This document shows, piece by piece, positions 32,979 through 41,905 of a DNA stretch of 48,738 bases; the stretch's first letter is position 1, and the number at the start of each line of letters is the position of its first letter. The translations under genes were made by a program, and so were the position numbers. The notes under the pieces are model-generated. The model saw only the letters and a program-made list of their open reading frames with translations, had not been told where the DNA came from and did not search any database. Source of the stretch: an uncultured Lentisphaeraceae bacterium (GTDB lineage Bacteria; Verrucomicrobiota; Kiritimatiellia; RFP12; DVOR01); assembly GCA_937892925.1 (NCBI GenBank), contig CALBHX010000065.1, positions 1 to 48,738 on the forward strand. Direction: 5' to 3'.

Positions 32979-34874
32979 TGCCCGCAGTGCGTTCAGAATC
33001 GCTAGAAAGGCCACGCCTACATCGGCGAAGACGGCCAGCCACAGCGAAGCAAATCCGCACACGCTCAGCAGTAAGATGAGCCCCTTGGTGCCAATTGCAA
33101 AGGCGATGTTTTCTTGGGCAATCCGGAGCGTCTTTCGAGCAATTCGGATGGCATCGGCAATCTGCTTCGGATCATCCGTCATCAGCACCACATCTGCTGC
33201 CTCAATGGCCGCATCGCTTCCTCCGCCACCCATGGCAATTCCCACGTCTGCACAAGCTAGCACTGGGGCATCGTTGATACCGTCGCCTACAAAGGCCAGT
33301 GTGGCGGCGGGCGCTTCGGAGTGAAGCTGTTTCAGCAAGGCCTCGGTCTGCTCCACCTTTTCTGCGGGGAGCAGAGGGGCATGAACGCCATCCAGGTGCA
33401 GTTCATCGGCCACTTTTTGAGCCGCAGCGGCACGATCTCCGGAAAGCAGAACCATGTGCTTGACTCCTAGGGCGCGCAATTGATCAAGCGTTTCGGGTGT
33501 GCCCGGTTTCAGCGTGTCTTCCGCAATGAGATGCCCTGCGTAGCGGCCATCCACTGCAATCCAGATGGGGGTTCCGGCTTCCGCTTCGGCATCCGGGAGT
33601 ATAACCTGCGCCTGCTCCATCAGCCGCCGATTCCCCACGAGCACAGCGTGTCCGTCAATCTTTGCCGAAACGCCAATCCCGGCATGTTCTTCAATGGCTT
33701 GAATCCGGTTTATTTCTGGGGTGTTTGGGTAGCGGCGGAGAATTGCCCGCGCCAGCGGATGGGTGGAAGCATGCTCGGCATGCGCGGCCAGTTCCATAAG
33801 CTTCGTTTCCGGCAGGGCAGGGGAAATAACACGGGTAATCTCAAAAATACCCTTGGTCAGCGTGCCGGTTTTGTCAAATACCAACGTCCGCAGCATGGCC
33901 AATGATTCCAGCGCGTGTCCGCCTTTGACCAGGATGCCCCGGCGAGAGGCGGCACCCATCCCTGCAAAAAACGTCAGCGGCACGGAGATCACCAGCGCGC
34001 AGGGGCACGAGATCACCAGAAAGGTGAGCGCCCGGTAAATCCATGCCCCCCACGCCCCCGAAAAGAGCGGCGGAACGACCGCCAACAGAAGCGCGCAGAA
34101 CGTAACAATCGGGGTGTAAATGCGGGCAAACCGGGTAATGAACGCCTCTGCCCGCGCCTTCCGTTCCCCCACTTCCGCCATAAGCGCGAGAATCTTTGCC
34201 ACGGCCGATTCATGAAACACTTTGTCTGCCCGAAGCGTCAGAAGCCCGGTCAGATTAATGCTTCCGCTTAGCACGGCAGAACCCTTTGCCGCCTGCTGTG
34301 GAAGGGATTCACCTGTTAGAGCTGAACAGTCAAGCGTGGATTCTCCGGAAAGCACCGTGCCATCCAGCGGAACCCGTTCTCCCGGGAAAACCTGAAAGGC
34401 CTGCCCCACGGCTACCTGCTCGGGAGGCACTGGTTCGGTTCCGCCCTCCCGCACCAGATGAACCTTCTCCGGGCGGATGGCCATCAGGCCGGTGATCAGT
34501 TTTCTGGAACGCGCCACAGCTCGCTCCTGGAAGGCCTCCCCAATTTGCCAGAAGAGCATCACGCCAGCGCCCTCTGCCCAATCCCCGAGTGCAAATGCGC
34601 CAAAGGTGGCCACGGTCATCAGAAAGTGTTCATTAAAAACGCGCCCTCGGAGCAGATTCCGGAACGTGTAACAAACCACGCTCCACCCCGTCAGCAGGTA
34701 GACGGTCATGAACACCATTACAGCCGCAGGCTGCGCCTCCTCAGACATCAGCTTCAGCATTACGCCCAGGGCAAACAGCGCAATCGACACCATCAGGCGT
34801 CTAGGCGATACATCCGGCTCCGTGTCTGAAGCACGTTTTTGGCACCCGCAAGAACAACAGCAAGGGCTTCCCAT
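32970..34874 (-). CDS. Zn/Cd/Pb-transporting P1B-type ATPase
   Basis: A 634-residue heavy-metal exporter. The transmembrane metal site CPC (Cys290-Cys292), the phosphorylated Asp334 in DKTGTLTKG and GDGINDAPVL in the hinge are all present, with an HPLARAI nucleotide-binding segment. There is no full HMA domain; a short Cys-rich N-terminus (SPCCCSCGCQK, residues 3-13) replaces it and may hand metal to the channel. The start at 34874 is chosen over one at 34943 because it has an AGAAGG ribosome site and the longer form would run through the -10 box and operator. Regulation is probably by the ArsR-type protein encoded at 32522. Confidence 0.92.
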   Translation of the reverse strand: MGSPCCCSCGCQKRASDTEPDVSPRRLMVSIALFALGVMLKLMSEEAQPAAVMVFMTVYLLTGWSVVCYTFRNLLRGRVFNEHFLMTVATFGAFALGDWAEGAGVMLFWQIGEAFQERAVARSRKLITGLMAIRPEKVHLVREGGTEPVPPEQVAVGQAFQVFPGERVPLDGTVLSGESTLDCSALTGESLPQQAAKGSAVLSGSINLTGLLTLRADKVFHESAVAKILALMAEVGERKARAEAFITRFARIYTPIVTFCALLLAVVPPLFSGAWGAWIYRALTFLVISCPCALVISVPLTFFAGMGAASRRGILVKGGHALESLAMLRTLVFDKTGTLTKGIFEITRVISPALPETKLMELAAHAEHASTHPLARAILRRYPNTPEINRIQAIEEHAGIGVSAKIDGHAVLVGNRRLMEQAQVILPDAEAEAGTPIWIAVDGRYAGHLIAEDTLKPGTPETLDQLRALGVKHMVLLSGDRAAAAQKVADELHLDGVHAPLLPAEKVEQTEALLKQLHSEAPAATLAFVGDGINDAPVLACADVGIAMGGGGSDAAIEAADVVLMTDDPKQIADAIRIARKTLRIAQENIAFAIGTKGLILLLSVCGFASLWLAVFADVGVAFLAILNALRALR

Positions 34875-34894
34875 AATAACCTTCTCATGAATAG

Positions 34895-34914
34895 AAACAA
34901 TCAAACGATTGTTT
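34895..34914 (-). promoter_or_regulatory. Palindromic operator of the metal ATPase gene
   Basis: AAACAATC, four bases, GATTGTTT: a perfect 8-base inverted repeat of the size bound by ArsR/SmtB dimers. It lies between the predicted transcription start (near 34925) and the ATG at 34874, where a bound repressor would block transcription. Confidence 0.65.
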
Positions 34915-34931
34915 GTTTGTTTACGCGGTGT

Positions 34932-34959
34932 ATCATAGCACACGCGGAAGGGAAGTCAA
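34932..34959 (-). promoter_or_regulatory. Promoter of the metal ATPase gene
   Basis: On the minus strand TTGACT (34959-34954), a 16-base spacer, then TATGAT (34937-34932). It stands directly upstream of the palindromic operator. Confidence 0.8.
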
Positions 34960-35499
34960 GGGGTTTTCGATGCAGTAAAACGGTGTTTACGGGTGGAACC
35001 GTTGTTTGATCCAAACGCCGCCCGGGTATTCCGCGCTGGGGGCTATGCCGCTCCGCCTTGCCTCCACCTTCAACCCGCCTCGCCTTTGGGGTAAACTCGG
35101 GGCGACTTCACCCGCTGCCCGCCCCCGGGCTTGCTTCATCGGCTTTGTCGGTTCCTTTGTTTTTCTACGTGTGCAGATGCGGCCTATCATTCTCTAATCC
35201 CCTTGCAAGCCGCCCGTATCAGTTGATCAAGCACTTGAGAATAGGCTCTCAAGAACCTCAATTGATTCTCAACTTCATTGATAACGCCCTTTTCACCTCA
35301 ATCATCCATCCCGCAAAAACCTTCAAACTCCACGATTCCAGCCTTTTCTTTTCTATCCTATCCCTCATGCTCACTGTAGGTGTGATAAATCAAGCGTTTC
35401 ATTCGCCAAAGGCTGGTTCCGATTACGCACAATTCAAGCTTGTTTTTTCCAATAATCACTCAGATTCCCCTTTTCCCTCTCAAAAATCGGTTGCGTGCA
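34960..35499. other. 540-base gap, no supported gene
   Basis: Two open frames cross this stretch (one on each strand up to about 35190, one on the plus strand from 35058), but neither has a ribosome site or recognisable content. From about 35200 to 35480 the plus strand is rich in C, T and A and looks unlike the neighbouring genes, as if a gene had decayed or foreign DNA had entered. Confidence 0.4.
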
Positions 35500-35517
35500 G
35501 GGGGGGGGTGGTATCAT
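35491..35517 (+). promoter_or_regulatory. Possible promoter with a G9 tract in the spacer
   Basis: TTGCGT (35491-35496) and TATCAT (35512-35517) are 15 bases apart, and the spacer contains nine G's in a row (35500-35508). The -35 is weak. A longer tract would bring the spacing to the normal 17. Confidence 0.35.
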
Positions 35518-35603
35518 TGTATTTGTGCATAGGGTTTTCCCGCGTGCGAGCGGCTTTTGTTGCCGGTGTAAATAACTGCGCAGGAAATGGTGAGGATAGT
35601 GGC

Positions 35604-35861
35604 ATGGAAAATGATGAAATGGATGGTGGTCTTACGCGTATCGGGAATCGGCGGCGCTGTTTGGAATGGGGCGAGGCGGAACGCTTGTACCAGAAGGCAG
35701 CGGATCAGGGAGACGCGGATGCGCAGTTCGAACTGGGTTGGCACTATGAGACTGGCCGCGGTGTTGAGGAGGACGAATCCGAGGCGGTTCGTTGGTACCA
35801 AGAGGCGGCGGATCAGGGGCATATGGATGCGCAGTCTGCATTGGAGCGATTGGGGCTATGA
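35604..35861 (+). CDS. Small Sel1-repeat protein
   Basis: An 85-residue protein with two Sel1-like repeats (a TPR variant): EAERLYQKAADQGDADAQFELG, then EAVRWYQEAADQGHMDAQSALERLG, with the usual spacer HYETGRGVEEDES. Sel1 repeats mediate protein-protein contacts. Most Sel1 proteins are longer and secreted, and there is no signal peptide here, so this may be the remaining end of a larger gene or a small cytoplasmic adaptor. A GAGGAT ribosome site lies seven bases before the ATG. The frame is open upstream to 35058, but that part is not protein-like. Confidence 0.65.
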   Translation: MENDEMDGGLTRIGNRRRCLEWGEAERLYQKAADQGDADAQFELGWHYETGRGVEEDESEAVRWYQEAADQGHMDAQSALERLGL

Positions 35862-36274
35862 GGCGTGAGTGATTGATTGTTGGAATAGACGGTCGGTTAT
35901 ACGGGCGGGGGATGAACCTGTCTGGATGTTGCTGCTGTCTGGGGCGATCCGTGCGGCGCGGCGGCGGAGATTTATGGGTATTTTGGCGGGACTACTTTTG
36001 GGTGTGTGTGGGCGCAGGGTTTGCTATTCACGAAACGGTGCTTTATGCGTATGGAGGATTTGAAAAGAGGCGGCGCCTTCAATGGAGGTGCTGTGTTGCT
36101 GCGCGGAGTACTTTCGCCATTTTGTCACGTGGCGTGGACAGGTGCTCTGGGGGCGTGATTTGGGCGGCTCGAGGCGAATGGGGCGGCGTGCCGGAGGTGT
36201 TGTGCTCCTGGAAGGTTTGGGCAGTCTTGGGCGGCATGATGGCGGCGCATTGTCTGTGGAAGACGGCGGGACCG
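35862..36274 (+). other. 413-base stretch of probable decayed coding DNA
   Basis: Open frames exist (for example from 35873), but they are Cys-, Trp- and Gly-rich and change sense between frames, with short hydrophobic pieces (for example FMGILAGLLLGVCG) in one frame and charged pieces in another. This is the look of a gene broken by frameshifts. I cannot name it. Confidence 0.35.
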
Positions 36275-36514
36275 ATGAAAACGGATTGGGAATATGCTTC
36301 CGAAGACGATGGTGAAATGTATTCTAAGACGCTGATGAAATCTTCTTCTCATTTGGGCGAAGAGGAGAAAATGACTGTATCAGGTGAGGATCCCGTTGAT
36401 TCATCGATAAATCAGAAGAAGAACCAGAAGCGCCCCCCTGCGAAACAGAAGGAAGGCGTGGTTTCTGGTTTATTAGATGAACTTTCAAGCGAAGATGTGA
36501 AAACACATGAATGA
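36275..36514 (+). CDS. Hypothetical protein
   Basis: A hydrophilic 79-residue frame rich in Glu, Asp, Lys and Ser (TDWEYASEDDGEMYSKTL at the start, GLLDELSSEDVKTHE at the end). An inner ATG at 36371 with AGAGGAG just before it would give 47 residues and may be the true start. The stop overlaps an ATG at 36511 by four bases (ATGA), the coupling seen in other operons of this window, which supports it being real. No family is recognised; it may be a C-terminal fragment of a larger gene broken upstream. Confidence 0.4.
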   Translation: MKTDWEYASEDDGEMYSKTLMKSSSHLGEEEKMTVSGEDPVDSSINQKKNQKRPPAKQKEGVVSGLLDELSSEDVKTHE

Positions 36515-37138
36515 AGCCGAAAGATTTCTGTATCAAATGCAGCGTGATGCCGAACGAACAGGGAAGCATTCACAAAAAGCGCATTTGGCTGCACTTCCAC
36601 CCCGGTATAAGCAGAACGCTTTCTGTGTACAGAGGGCTGCGAAGGTTCCGTCTTGCGGTCGGCAGGTCAAGGTTGGTTTTTGGGAGGTATATCGGCGCTA
36701 TTGGACAAGGTGGACATGTGACGGGCGTGCTTCCCGCTCGGAGTATTGGTGGGCGATTCTTGCCAATCAGCTCGTGGGGGTGATTGGATTCTTTTGCCTG
36801 GGTTTTGTTCTGGGGGTGGCTGGTGTACAGGGGAGACGGTCGAAACTGTGTGTTCGTGGCTCGGGAGCCTCTGGGGCTTGGCAAATACCCTGCTGGGTCT
36901 GTTTATAAGTATCCGGCGGCTGCATGATATTGGCCGATCAGGGTGGTGGTGGCTGATGTTGAATCTTGGGTTTCTGGTGTTGGGGATGTGGTTAGTGGCG
37001 TCTTTGTTTTTGGTCCCGGCGCTTTTGCTGGTTTTTGTCCCGCTGTTTCTGGCTATAGCTCTGGTTGAACTAAAGTGGGCTTGCTCTTCGAGTGAGCCGC
37101 GGGTAAACCGGTATGGCGCGGTGCCGAATGTGCGCTGA
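36511..37138 (+). pseudogene. Zinc-ribbon DUF805 membrane protein, frameshifted
   Basis: Three frames together spell one DUF805 protein. Frame 1 from the ATG at 36511 gives MKPKDFCIKCSVMP, the first half of a zinc ribbon. Frame 3 gives NAFCVQRAAKVPSCG, like the second half, then WTCDGRASRSEYWWAILANQLVG, the DUF805 start. Frame 2 gives ISIRRLHDIGRSGWWWLMLNLGF and later NRYG, the DUF805 end. The second shift falls close to a run of five G's at 36812-36816, where one extra G would restore the frame. DUF805 proteins are small inner-membrane proteins of unknown role. Two breaks suggest decay; a sequencing error or recoding at the G-run could explain only one. Confidence 0.75.
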
Positions 37139-37218
37139 GGCAAGAGATATTCTGCCTACGTGTGGTGTTTGAGCCGCCCGATTTTTCTGCGGGGTGTGAG
37201 GCGGCGTACAAAGAATAA

Positions 37219-37246
37219 AAAAGGCAGGCTTTGAAGCCTGCCTTTT
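37219..37246. terminator. Bidirectional intrinsic terminator next to HU
   Basis: Perfect 13-base arms AAAAGGCAGGCTT (37219-37231) and AAGCCTGCCTTTT (37234-37246) with a two-base loop. A-runs on one side and T-runs on the other allow termination in both directions: HU on the minus strand and the DUF805 region on the plus strand. Confidence 0.93.
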
Positions 37247-37269
37247 CAATATCGCAATGCGCGCCTGGC

Positions 37270-37566
37270 TTACTTGCCGAGGACGTTGTTCTTGATGAGC
37301 TTGGAGATCGTAAACTTGAGCGCTTTCTTGGCGGGAATCTTCATCTCTTCACCGGTGGCCGGATTGCGGCCGATGCGAGCCTTGCGCTGAACAATGGCAA
37401 ACTTGCCCAAGCCATGAACGGTGAAGGCGCTGCACTTTTTGGTTTCCTTGGCGATGATGGTGAGAAGCGCTTCGTAGGTCTTCGTTACATCCGCTTTGGT
37501 AAGATCCGTCGCTTTCGCGATGGCGTCAATCATCTCGGTCTTGGTCATAGGCTTTTTCGCTGCCAT
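37270..37566 (-). CDS. HU-family DNA-binding protein
   Basis: A 98-residue nucleoid protein that bends DNA as a dimer. The family pattern is clear: MTKTEMIDAIAKATDLTKADV in the first helices, FTVHGLGKFAIVQRKAR at the base of the arms, then the GRNPATGEEMKIPAKK signature with the DNA-intercalating proline. Sequence alone does not separate HU from IHF, but a single gene of this kind points to HU. AAAGGAG precedes the ATG, a strong promoter lies upstream and a strong terminator follows, which fits a highly expressed single gene. Confidence 0.95.
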   Translation of the reverse strand: MAAKKPMTKTEMIDAIAKATDLTKADVTKTYEALLTIIAKETKKCSAFTVHGLGKFAIVQRKARIGRNPATGEEMKIPAKKALKFTISKLIKNNVLGK

Positions 37567-37625
37567 AGTGGGTTCACTCCTTTAACTGTGTGTCATCAGG
37601 CGGAACACCCGCTTGATTGGTACTT

Positions 37626-37654
37626 ATTATCTGTTTTTTGTTTTGAGAATGCAA
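37626..37654 (-). promoter_or_regulatory. HU gene promoter
   Basis: On the minus strand TTGCAT (37654-37649), a 17-base A-rich spacer, then GATAAT (37631-37626). The leader of about 50 bases can form a GCGG/CCGC hairpin before the ribosome site. Upstream, 37680-37940 shows no gene. Confidence 0.75.
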
Positions 37655-37958
37655 GAAAAAAGTTGTTGCAGAGCCGATAATCAGGCGCGTTGCGGAGGGG
37701 TGACGCAGCGAAAGGCTTTAAAACAGGTCTTTCGCATGGTGCGGGCGGCATAGAAGACGCGGTTCTCTTGGTTGGCGCGATGGGTTGTCTGGCGGCTTCG
37801 CCAGGGGCTGCGTAAAAGTTCAGGGCGTTGCTGTGTAAAAGGATATGTCTTTTTCTTTACGAGGGCGTGCGAGGGGGAATACCGGCGGCGGGATAACAGC
37901 GGAAATACGGCAGTTGTGCTAAACTATACCATTACATTGATTTTACGGAGACAGCCCC

Positions 37959-40631
37959 ATGATGGAGAAGCATTACGACCCGAAAGCCGTTGAGGCAAAA
38001 TGGTATCCCTGGTGGGAGCAGCATGGCTGCTTTCATGATGACCCGAAAGCCGGCGGGAAACCGTATTCCGTGGTGATTCCTCCGCCAAATGTGACGGGGA
38101 TTTTGCACATGGGGCACGCTTTGAATGAGACGATTCAGGATGTGCTGGTGCGGTGGCATCGGATGTGCGGCGACAATACGTGTTGGATTCCCGGGACGGA
38201 TCATGCGGGCATCGCCACGCAGAATGTAGTAGAGAAGGCGCTGCGTAAAGAGGGTAAGCGGCGTCAGGATTTGGGGCGAGAAGCGTTTATTGACCGGGTG
38301 TGGGCGTGGCGGAAGCAGTATGGCGGCACAATTGTTCACCAACAGCGGATGCTGGGGAACTCGACGGACTGGCAGCGTGAGCGCTTTACAATGGATGAGG
38401 GGCTTTCGGCGGCGGTGTCGAAAGTGTTTTGCGACTTGTATAACAAGGGGTTGATTTACCGCGGCAATTACATTGTAAATTGGTGCCCGCGATGCGGCAC
38501 AGCGTTGGCAGATGATGAAGTAGAGCATGAGCCGAACAACGGGAACCTGTGGTATGTCAAGTATCCGGTTGCGGATGGCAGCGGTGAGTTTGTGACGGTG
38601 GCGACAACGCGGCCGGAGACGCTGCCAGGCGATACGGCGGTGGCCGTCAATCCTTCGGATGCCCGTTATGCGCATTTGCGGGGAAAGTCGGTGATATTGC
38701 CGCTGACGGGGCGGACGATTCCGGTGGTATTTGATGATTATGTGGAGAAGGACTTCGGCACGGGCGTGGTAAAGATCACGCCGGCGCATGATGCCAATGA
38801 CTTTGCGGTGGGGCTTCGCCATCACCTGCCGCAGGTGGATGTGATGAATGATGACGGCACAATGAACGAACGCTCCGGGTATGCCGGGATGGATCGCTTT
38901 GAGTGCCGGAAGGCGATTGTGGCCGATTTGGAGCGCGAGGGGTTTCTGGTGAAGGTGGAGCCTTATCAGAACCAGGTGGGGCATTGTTACCGGTGCCACA
39001 CGGTGGTGGACAGCCGGCTTTCCAAGCAGTGGTTTGTGAAGATGAAGCCGCTGGCCAAGCCGGCGATTGAGGCGGTTCGAAAAGGGGAGGTCTCCATCCT
39101 GCCTAAACGCTGGGAAAGCGTCTACTTCAACTGGATGGAAAATATCCGCGATTGGTGCATCAGCCGGCAGATTTGGTGGGGGCACCGGATTCCGGTTTAC
39201 ACGTGTGCGTGCGGGCACGAGTGGGCCAGCCCAACGACCCCGGAGGTTTGCCCGGTTTGCGGAGGAAAGTCGATCCGGCAGGATCCGGATGTGCTGGACA
39301 CGTGGTTCTCTTCGTGGTTATGGCCGTTCTCCACGTTTGGGTGGCCGAAAAAAACGCCTGAACTGGACTTCTATTATCCCACGACAGATCTGGTGACGGG
39401 GGCGGATATCCTCTTTTTCTGGGTGGCGCGCATGATGATGGCCGGCTTTGAGTTTATGGGCAAGGCGCCATTTAAACAGATCATCCTGCATGGAATTGTT
39501 CGGGATGCACAGGGCCGTAAGATGTCCAAGAGCCTCGGGAATTCGCTGGATCCGCTGGAAGTGATTAGCCAATATTCGGCGGATGCGCTCCGCTTCTCTC
39601 TAGCGTTAATCACTTCCATGGAAACCGATACCAAGGTGGACATGAGTAAGTTTGAGATTGGGCGAAACTTTGGCACGAAGCTTTGGAATGCCGCCCGGTT
39701 TCTGCAGATGAACGCGGAGAAGCTGCCGGGGTTCTCTTTTCGGGAACATGCCACCGGGGAGCTGTCGCTGAATGCTGCGCTGCTGCATGATGACGACCGG
39801 CATCTGCTTTTGAAGACTGATCACGTTTGTGTGGCGATGAATGCCGCATTGACTCGGTATCGCATTCAGGAGGGTGCGCTCGCGATTTATGACTTTGCGT
39901 GGACGGATTTTTGCGATTGGTATCTGGAGTATGCCAAGGCCGACCTGAACGCGCCGGATGAGGCTCGGAGGCGCCAGGTGTTGGCGCTGCTGGCAGATGT
40001 GTATGGAAAGATTCTTCGGCTGCTTCATCCGTATATGCCCTTCGTAACAGAAGAGATTTGGCATCAGTTGGGATACTGTGCGGAGGGAGAGAGCATCATG
40101 CGTGCACCTTATCCGACCGGTTACACGGCGGCGCAGAAGGCGGCGTGGGGGCTTTCCGAAGAGGTGTTGGCTTATGTGGAAACCAAGCGGGAGCTAATTA
40201 CGGGCGCCCGGGCACTTCGTGCGGAAGCGGGGCTTGCGCCAGCGTTGCAGATTAAGGCGTTGTTGCATGCCGCTTCGCCGGCGCTGCAGGAAAAGCTGAT
40301 GCGGGACAGCGCATCGATTTGCACCGCGATGCGTGCTTCGTCATTGGAGTTTATCGATGCCGCACCGGCTGAAGCCATGCCGTCCAAACTCCTTCAGGCG
40401 GGAATGTTGTATATTCCGCTTGAAGGTTTGGTAGACGTTAAGGCTGAAACAGAGAAGTTGGAGAAGGAAATTGCCAAGCTTCAGGGATTTCTCAGAGGAA
40501 TCAACGCCAAACTGTCGAATGAGGCTTTTGTTTCCAAGGCTCCGGCGGCCATTATCCAGAATCAGCGGGATCGCAAGGTTGAGCTGGAGGCTCAGATCGC
40601 CGCTTTGGTTGAGCGGAAGGCCGCGCTTTAA
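37959..40631 (+). CDS. valS: Valyl-tRNA synthetase
   Basis: ValS charges tRNA-Val and edits threonine. The 890-residue class I enzyme has the HIGH-type motif HMGH (50-53) in PPPNVTGILHMGHAL, the KMSKS motif (521-525), the editing domain with TTRPETLPGDTAVAV, and the GTDHAGIATQ block. Zinc-binding CPRCG, CYRC and the CACGH...CPVCGG pairs are present. The last 65 residues are the usual C-terminal coiled coil (EKLEKEIAKLQGFLRGINAK). Two ATGs in a row (37959 and 37962) follow a GGAG ribosome site. No T-box leader is seen upstream. Downstream lies an outer-membrane protein gene with its own promoter. Confidence 0.97.
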   Translation: MMEKHYDPKAVEAKWYPWWEQHGCFHDDPKAGGKPYSVVIPPPNVTGILHMGHALNETIQDVLVRWHRMCGDNTCWIPGTDHAGIATQNVVEKALRKEGKRRQDLGREAFIDRVWAWRKQYGGTIVHQQRMLGNSTDWQRERFTMDEGLSAAVSKVFCDLYNKGLIYRGNYIVNWCPRCGTALADDEVEHEPNNGNLWYVKYPVADGSGEFVTVATTRPETLPGDTAVAVNPSDARYAHLRGKSVILPLTGRTIPVVFDDYVEKDFGTGVVKITPAHDANDFAVGLRHHLPQVDVMNDDGTMNERSGYAGMDRFECRKAIVADLEREGFLVKVEPYQNQVGHCYRCHTVVDSRLSKQWFVKMKPLAKPAIEAVRKGEVSILPKRWESVYFNWMENIRDWCISRQIWWGHRIPVYTCACGHEWASPTTPEVCPVCGGKSIRQDPDVLDTWFSSWLWPFSTFGWPKKTPELDFYYPTTDLVTGADILFFWVARMMMAGFEFMGKAPFKQIILHGIVRDAQGRKMSKSLGNSLDPLEVISQYSADALRFSLALITSMETDTKVDMSKFEIGRNFGTKLWNAARFLQMNAEKLPGFSFREHATGELSLNAALLHDDDRHLLLKTDHVCVAMNAALTRYRIQEGALAIYDFAWTDFCDWYLEYAKADLNAPDEARRRQVLALLADVYGKILRLLHPYMPFVTEEIWHQLGYCAEGESIMRAPYPTGYTAAQKAAWGLSEEVLAYVETKRELITGARALRAEAGLAPALQIKALLHAASPALQEKLMRDSASICTAMRASSLEFIDAAPAEAMPSKLLQAGMLYIPLEGLVDVKAETEKLEKEIAKLQGFLRGINAKLSNEAFVSKAPAAIIQNQRDRKVELEAQIAALVERKAAL

Positions 40632-40683
40632 TGCAGGTTGCGCGGGCGGCATGCTCAAAAAGCAGGTATGCCTGGCATATTTG

Positions 40684-40739
40684 TGTTATGATGTGATGCG
40701 TTGGTGAAGTACGTTCCGAATGAGATGTTGATAAGGAGG
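40684..40739 (+). promoter_or_regulatory. Promoter and ribosome site of the OmpA-like gene
   Basis: TGTTATGAT (40684-40692) is an extended -10 element. AAGGAGG (40733-40739) is a near-perfect ribosome site nine bases before the ATG at 40749, which decides the start over an earlier in-frame GTG/ATG at 40701. Confidence 0.65.
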
Positions 40740-40748
40740 AAGACGAAT

Positions 40749-41897
40749 ATGAAGAAGACGGTCATATTTGCCGCGATGGGGGCAATGGCTGCGATTTTGC
40801 CTGCGCAGGACGTCAAGCCGGAACAGGGGCCGATTGTAACAGCGCGCGATGATCAGCCAGTTGAGGCATCTTCGGAAGACCAGGAGAATGATGGACGGTT
40901 TTATCTCGGGCTTGGCGCGGGGGGAATGCGTGTGCATCGTACGGCGAGCCCAAAGCCGGGATCTTCTCTGCGCGGGGTTCAGCCTTACGTGATTTTCCGG
41001 TTGGGATACGACTTCGCGGATAGCCCTTGGTCGTTGGAGGGGTTTGGTTCTCTCGGGCGCGCGAACCGCAGTGCTGGAGCTAGACAGCAGACGTTGTTGG
41101 GTGCTGGGGTTGAAGGATTGTTTCATTTCGACCGTTACGCGAAGTTGGATCCCTTTCTGGCAGCGGGTGTGAGCTACTATGGGGCGAGCTCTGCGCCAAA
41201 TTGGCAGGATGGCGATCGTTCGCATTTGTTTGCGCAGGCGGGACTGGGTGCATTCTGGCATTTCTCCCAGAATTTCTCGTTGCGCGGGGATCTGCGTTAT
41301 CATGTGGGACTGACGAATGATTTCATTTCTTTCACCACGGCGGATATCAGTTTGACTTATTTCTTAGGTGGAGGAGAGGAGTCTTCTGTTGACACGCTTC
41401 AGCCTGTTGGCCCGATTGAACCGGGAGCGAAGCAGTATGATGAACAGTCTGCGCATCGGGATAAACTCGTGGATGTAACGCCGGTGGGTTCAGAAAATGA
41501 GATGCGGCTAGAACTGCGTATTCAATATGCCAAGGATACCGCCTTGATTGAACCTTCGGAATATCCTGCACTTGATGAGTTGGTGCGTATTATCCGCGCG
41601 GCCATTGAAGCGAATCCAAACGTCTATGTGGCCATTGACGGCCACGCCGATCGGCAGTATGGGTCGGATCATGCCTACAATCAGCGGTTGTCGGAGGCTC
41701 GGGCGAAGAGTGTTCAAACGTATTTGAACAACAATGGCATTGCAGATAAGAAGATGAAGGCTGCCGGGCATTCCTTTGATCAGCCAAAAGACCCCGTGAA
41801 CCTGAAGGACGGAACGCCATCTAATCGGCGGACGGAAGTGGTGATTCATGGTGTTGACGAGGCAACGCGTACGAAGATCCGAGCGGCCGTCAAGTGA
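40749..41897 (+). CDS. OmpA-family outer membrane protein
   Basis: A 382-residue envelope protein. MKKTVIFAAMGAMAAILPAQD is a signal peptide with a likely cut after ILPAQ. About 190 residues of alternating polar and aromatic segments follow (GRFYLGLGAGG..., ending with ISLTYFLGGG), typical of an eight-stranded barrel. The C-terminal domain (about 255-382) is OmpA-like: VYVAIDGHADRQYG, YNQRLSEARAKSVQTYL, and SNRRTEVVI carry the Asp and Arg that bind diaminopimelate in peptidoglycan. The likely role is to link the outer membrane to the cell wall. A strong hairpin follows the stop. Confidence 0.9.
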   Translation: MKKTVIFAAMGAMAAILPAQDVKPEQGPIVTARDDQPVEASSEDQENDGRFYLGLGAGGMRVHRTASPKPGSSLRGVQPYVIFRLGYDFADSPWSLEGFGSLGRANRSAGARQQTLLGAGVEGLFHFDRYAKLDPFLAAGVSYYGASSAPNWQDGDRSHLFAQAGLGAFWHFSQNFSLRGDLRYHVGLTNDFISFTTADISLTYFLGGGEESSVDTLQPVGPIEPGAKQYDEQSAHRDKLVDVTPVGSENEMRLELRIQYAKDTALIEPSEYPALDELVRIIRAAIEANPNVYVAIDGHADRQYGSDHAYNQRLSEARAKSVQTYLNNNGIADKKMKAAGHSFDQPKDPVNLKDGTPSNRRTEVVIHGVDEATRTKIRAAVK

Positions 41898-41905
41898 GTT
41901 TAGTG

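Noticed and set aside
34987..35190. 67-codon minus-strand frame upstream of the metal ATPase
   Set aside because: Arg/Lys/Gly-rich and without ribosome site or known family. It could be part of a repeat, but I could not support it as a gene.
37680..37958. Search for a T-box or other riboswitch before valS
   Set aside because: No T-box core or anticodon-like specifier hairpin was recognised; only a GGAG ribosome site and a weak AT-rich patch are seen.
37932..39218. 428-codon minus-strand frame opposite valS
   Set aside because: Shadow of valS; rich in His, Arg and Pro, with no recognisable domain.
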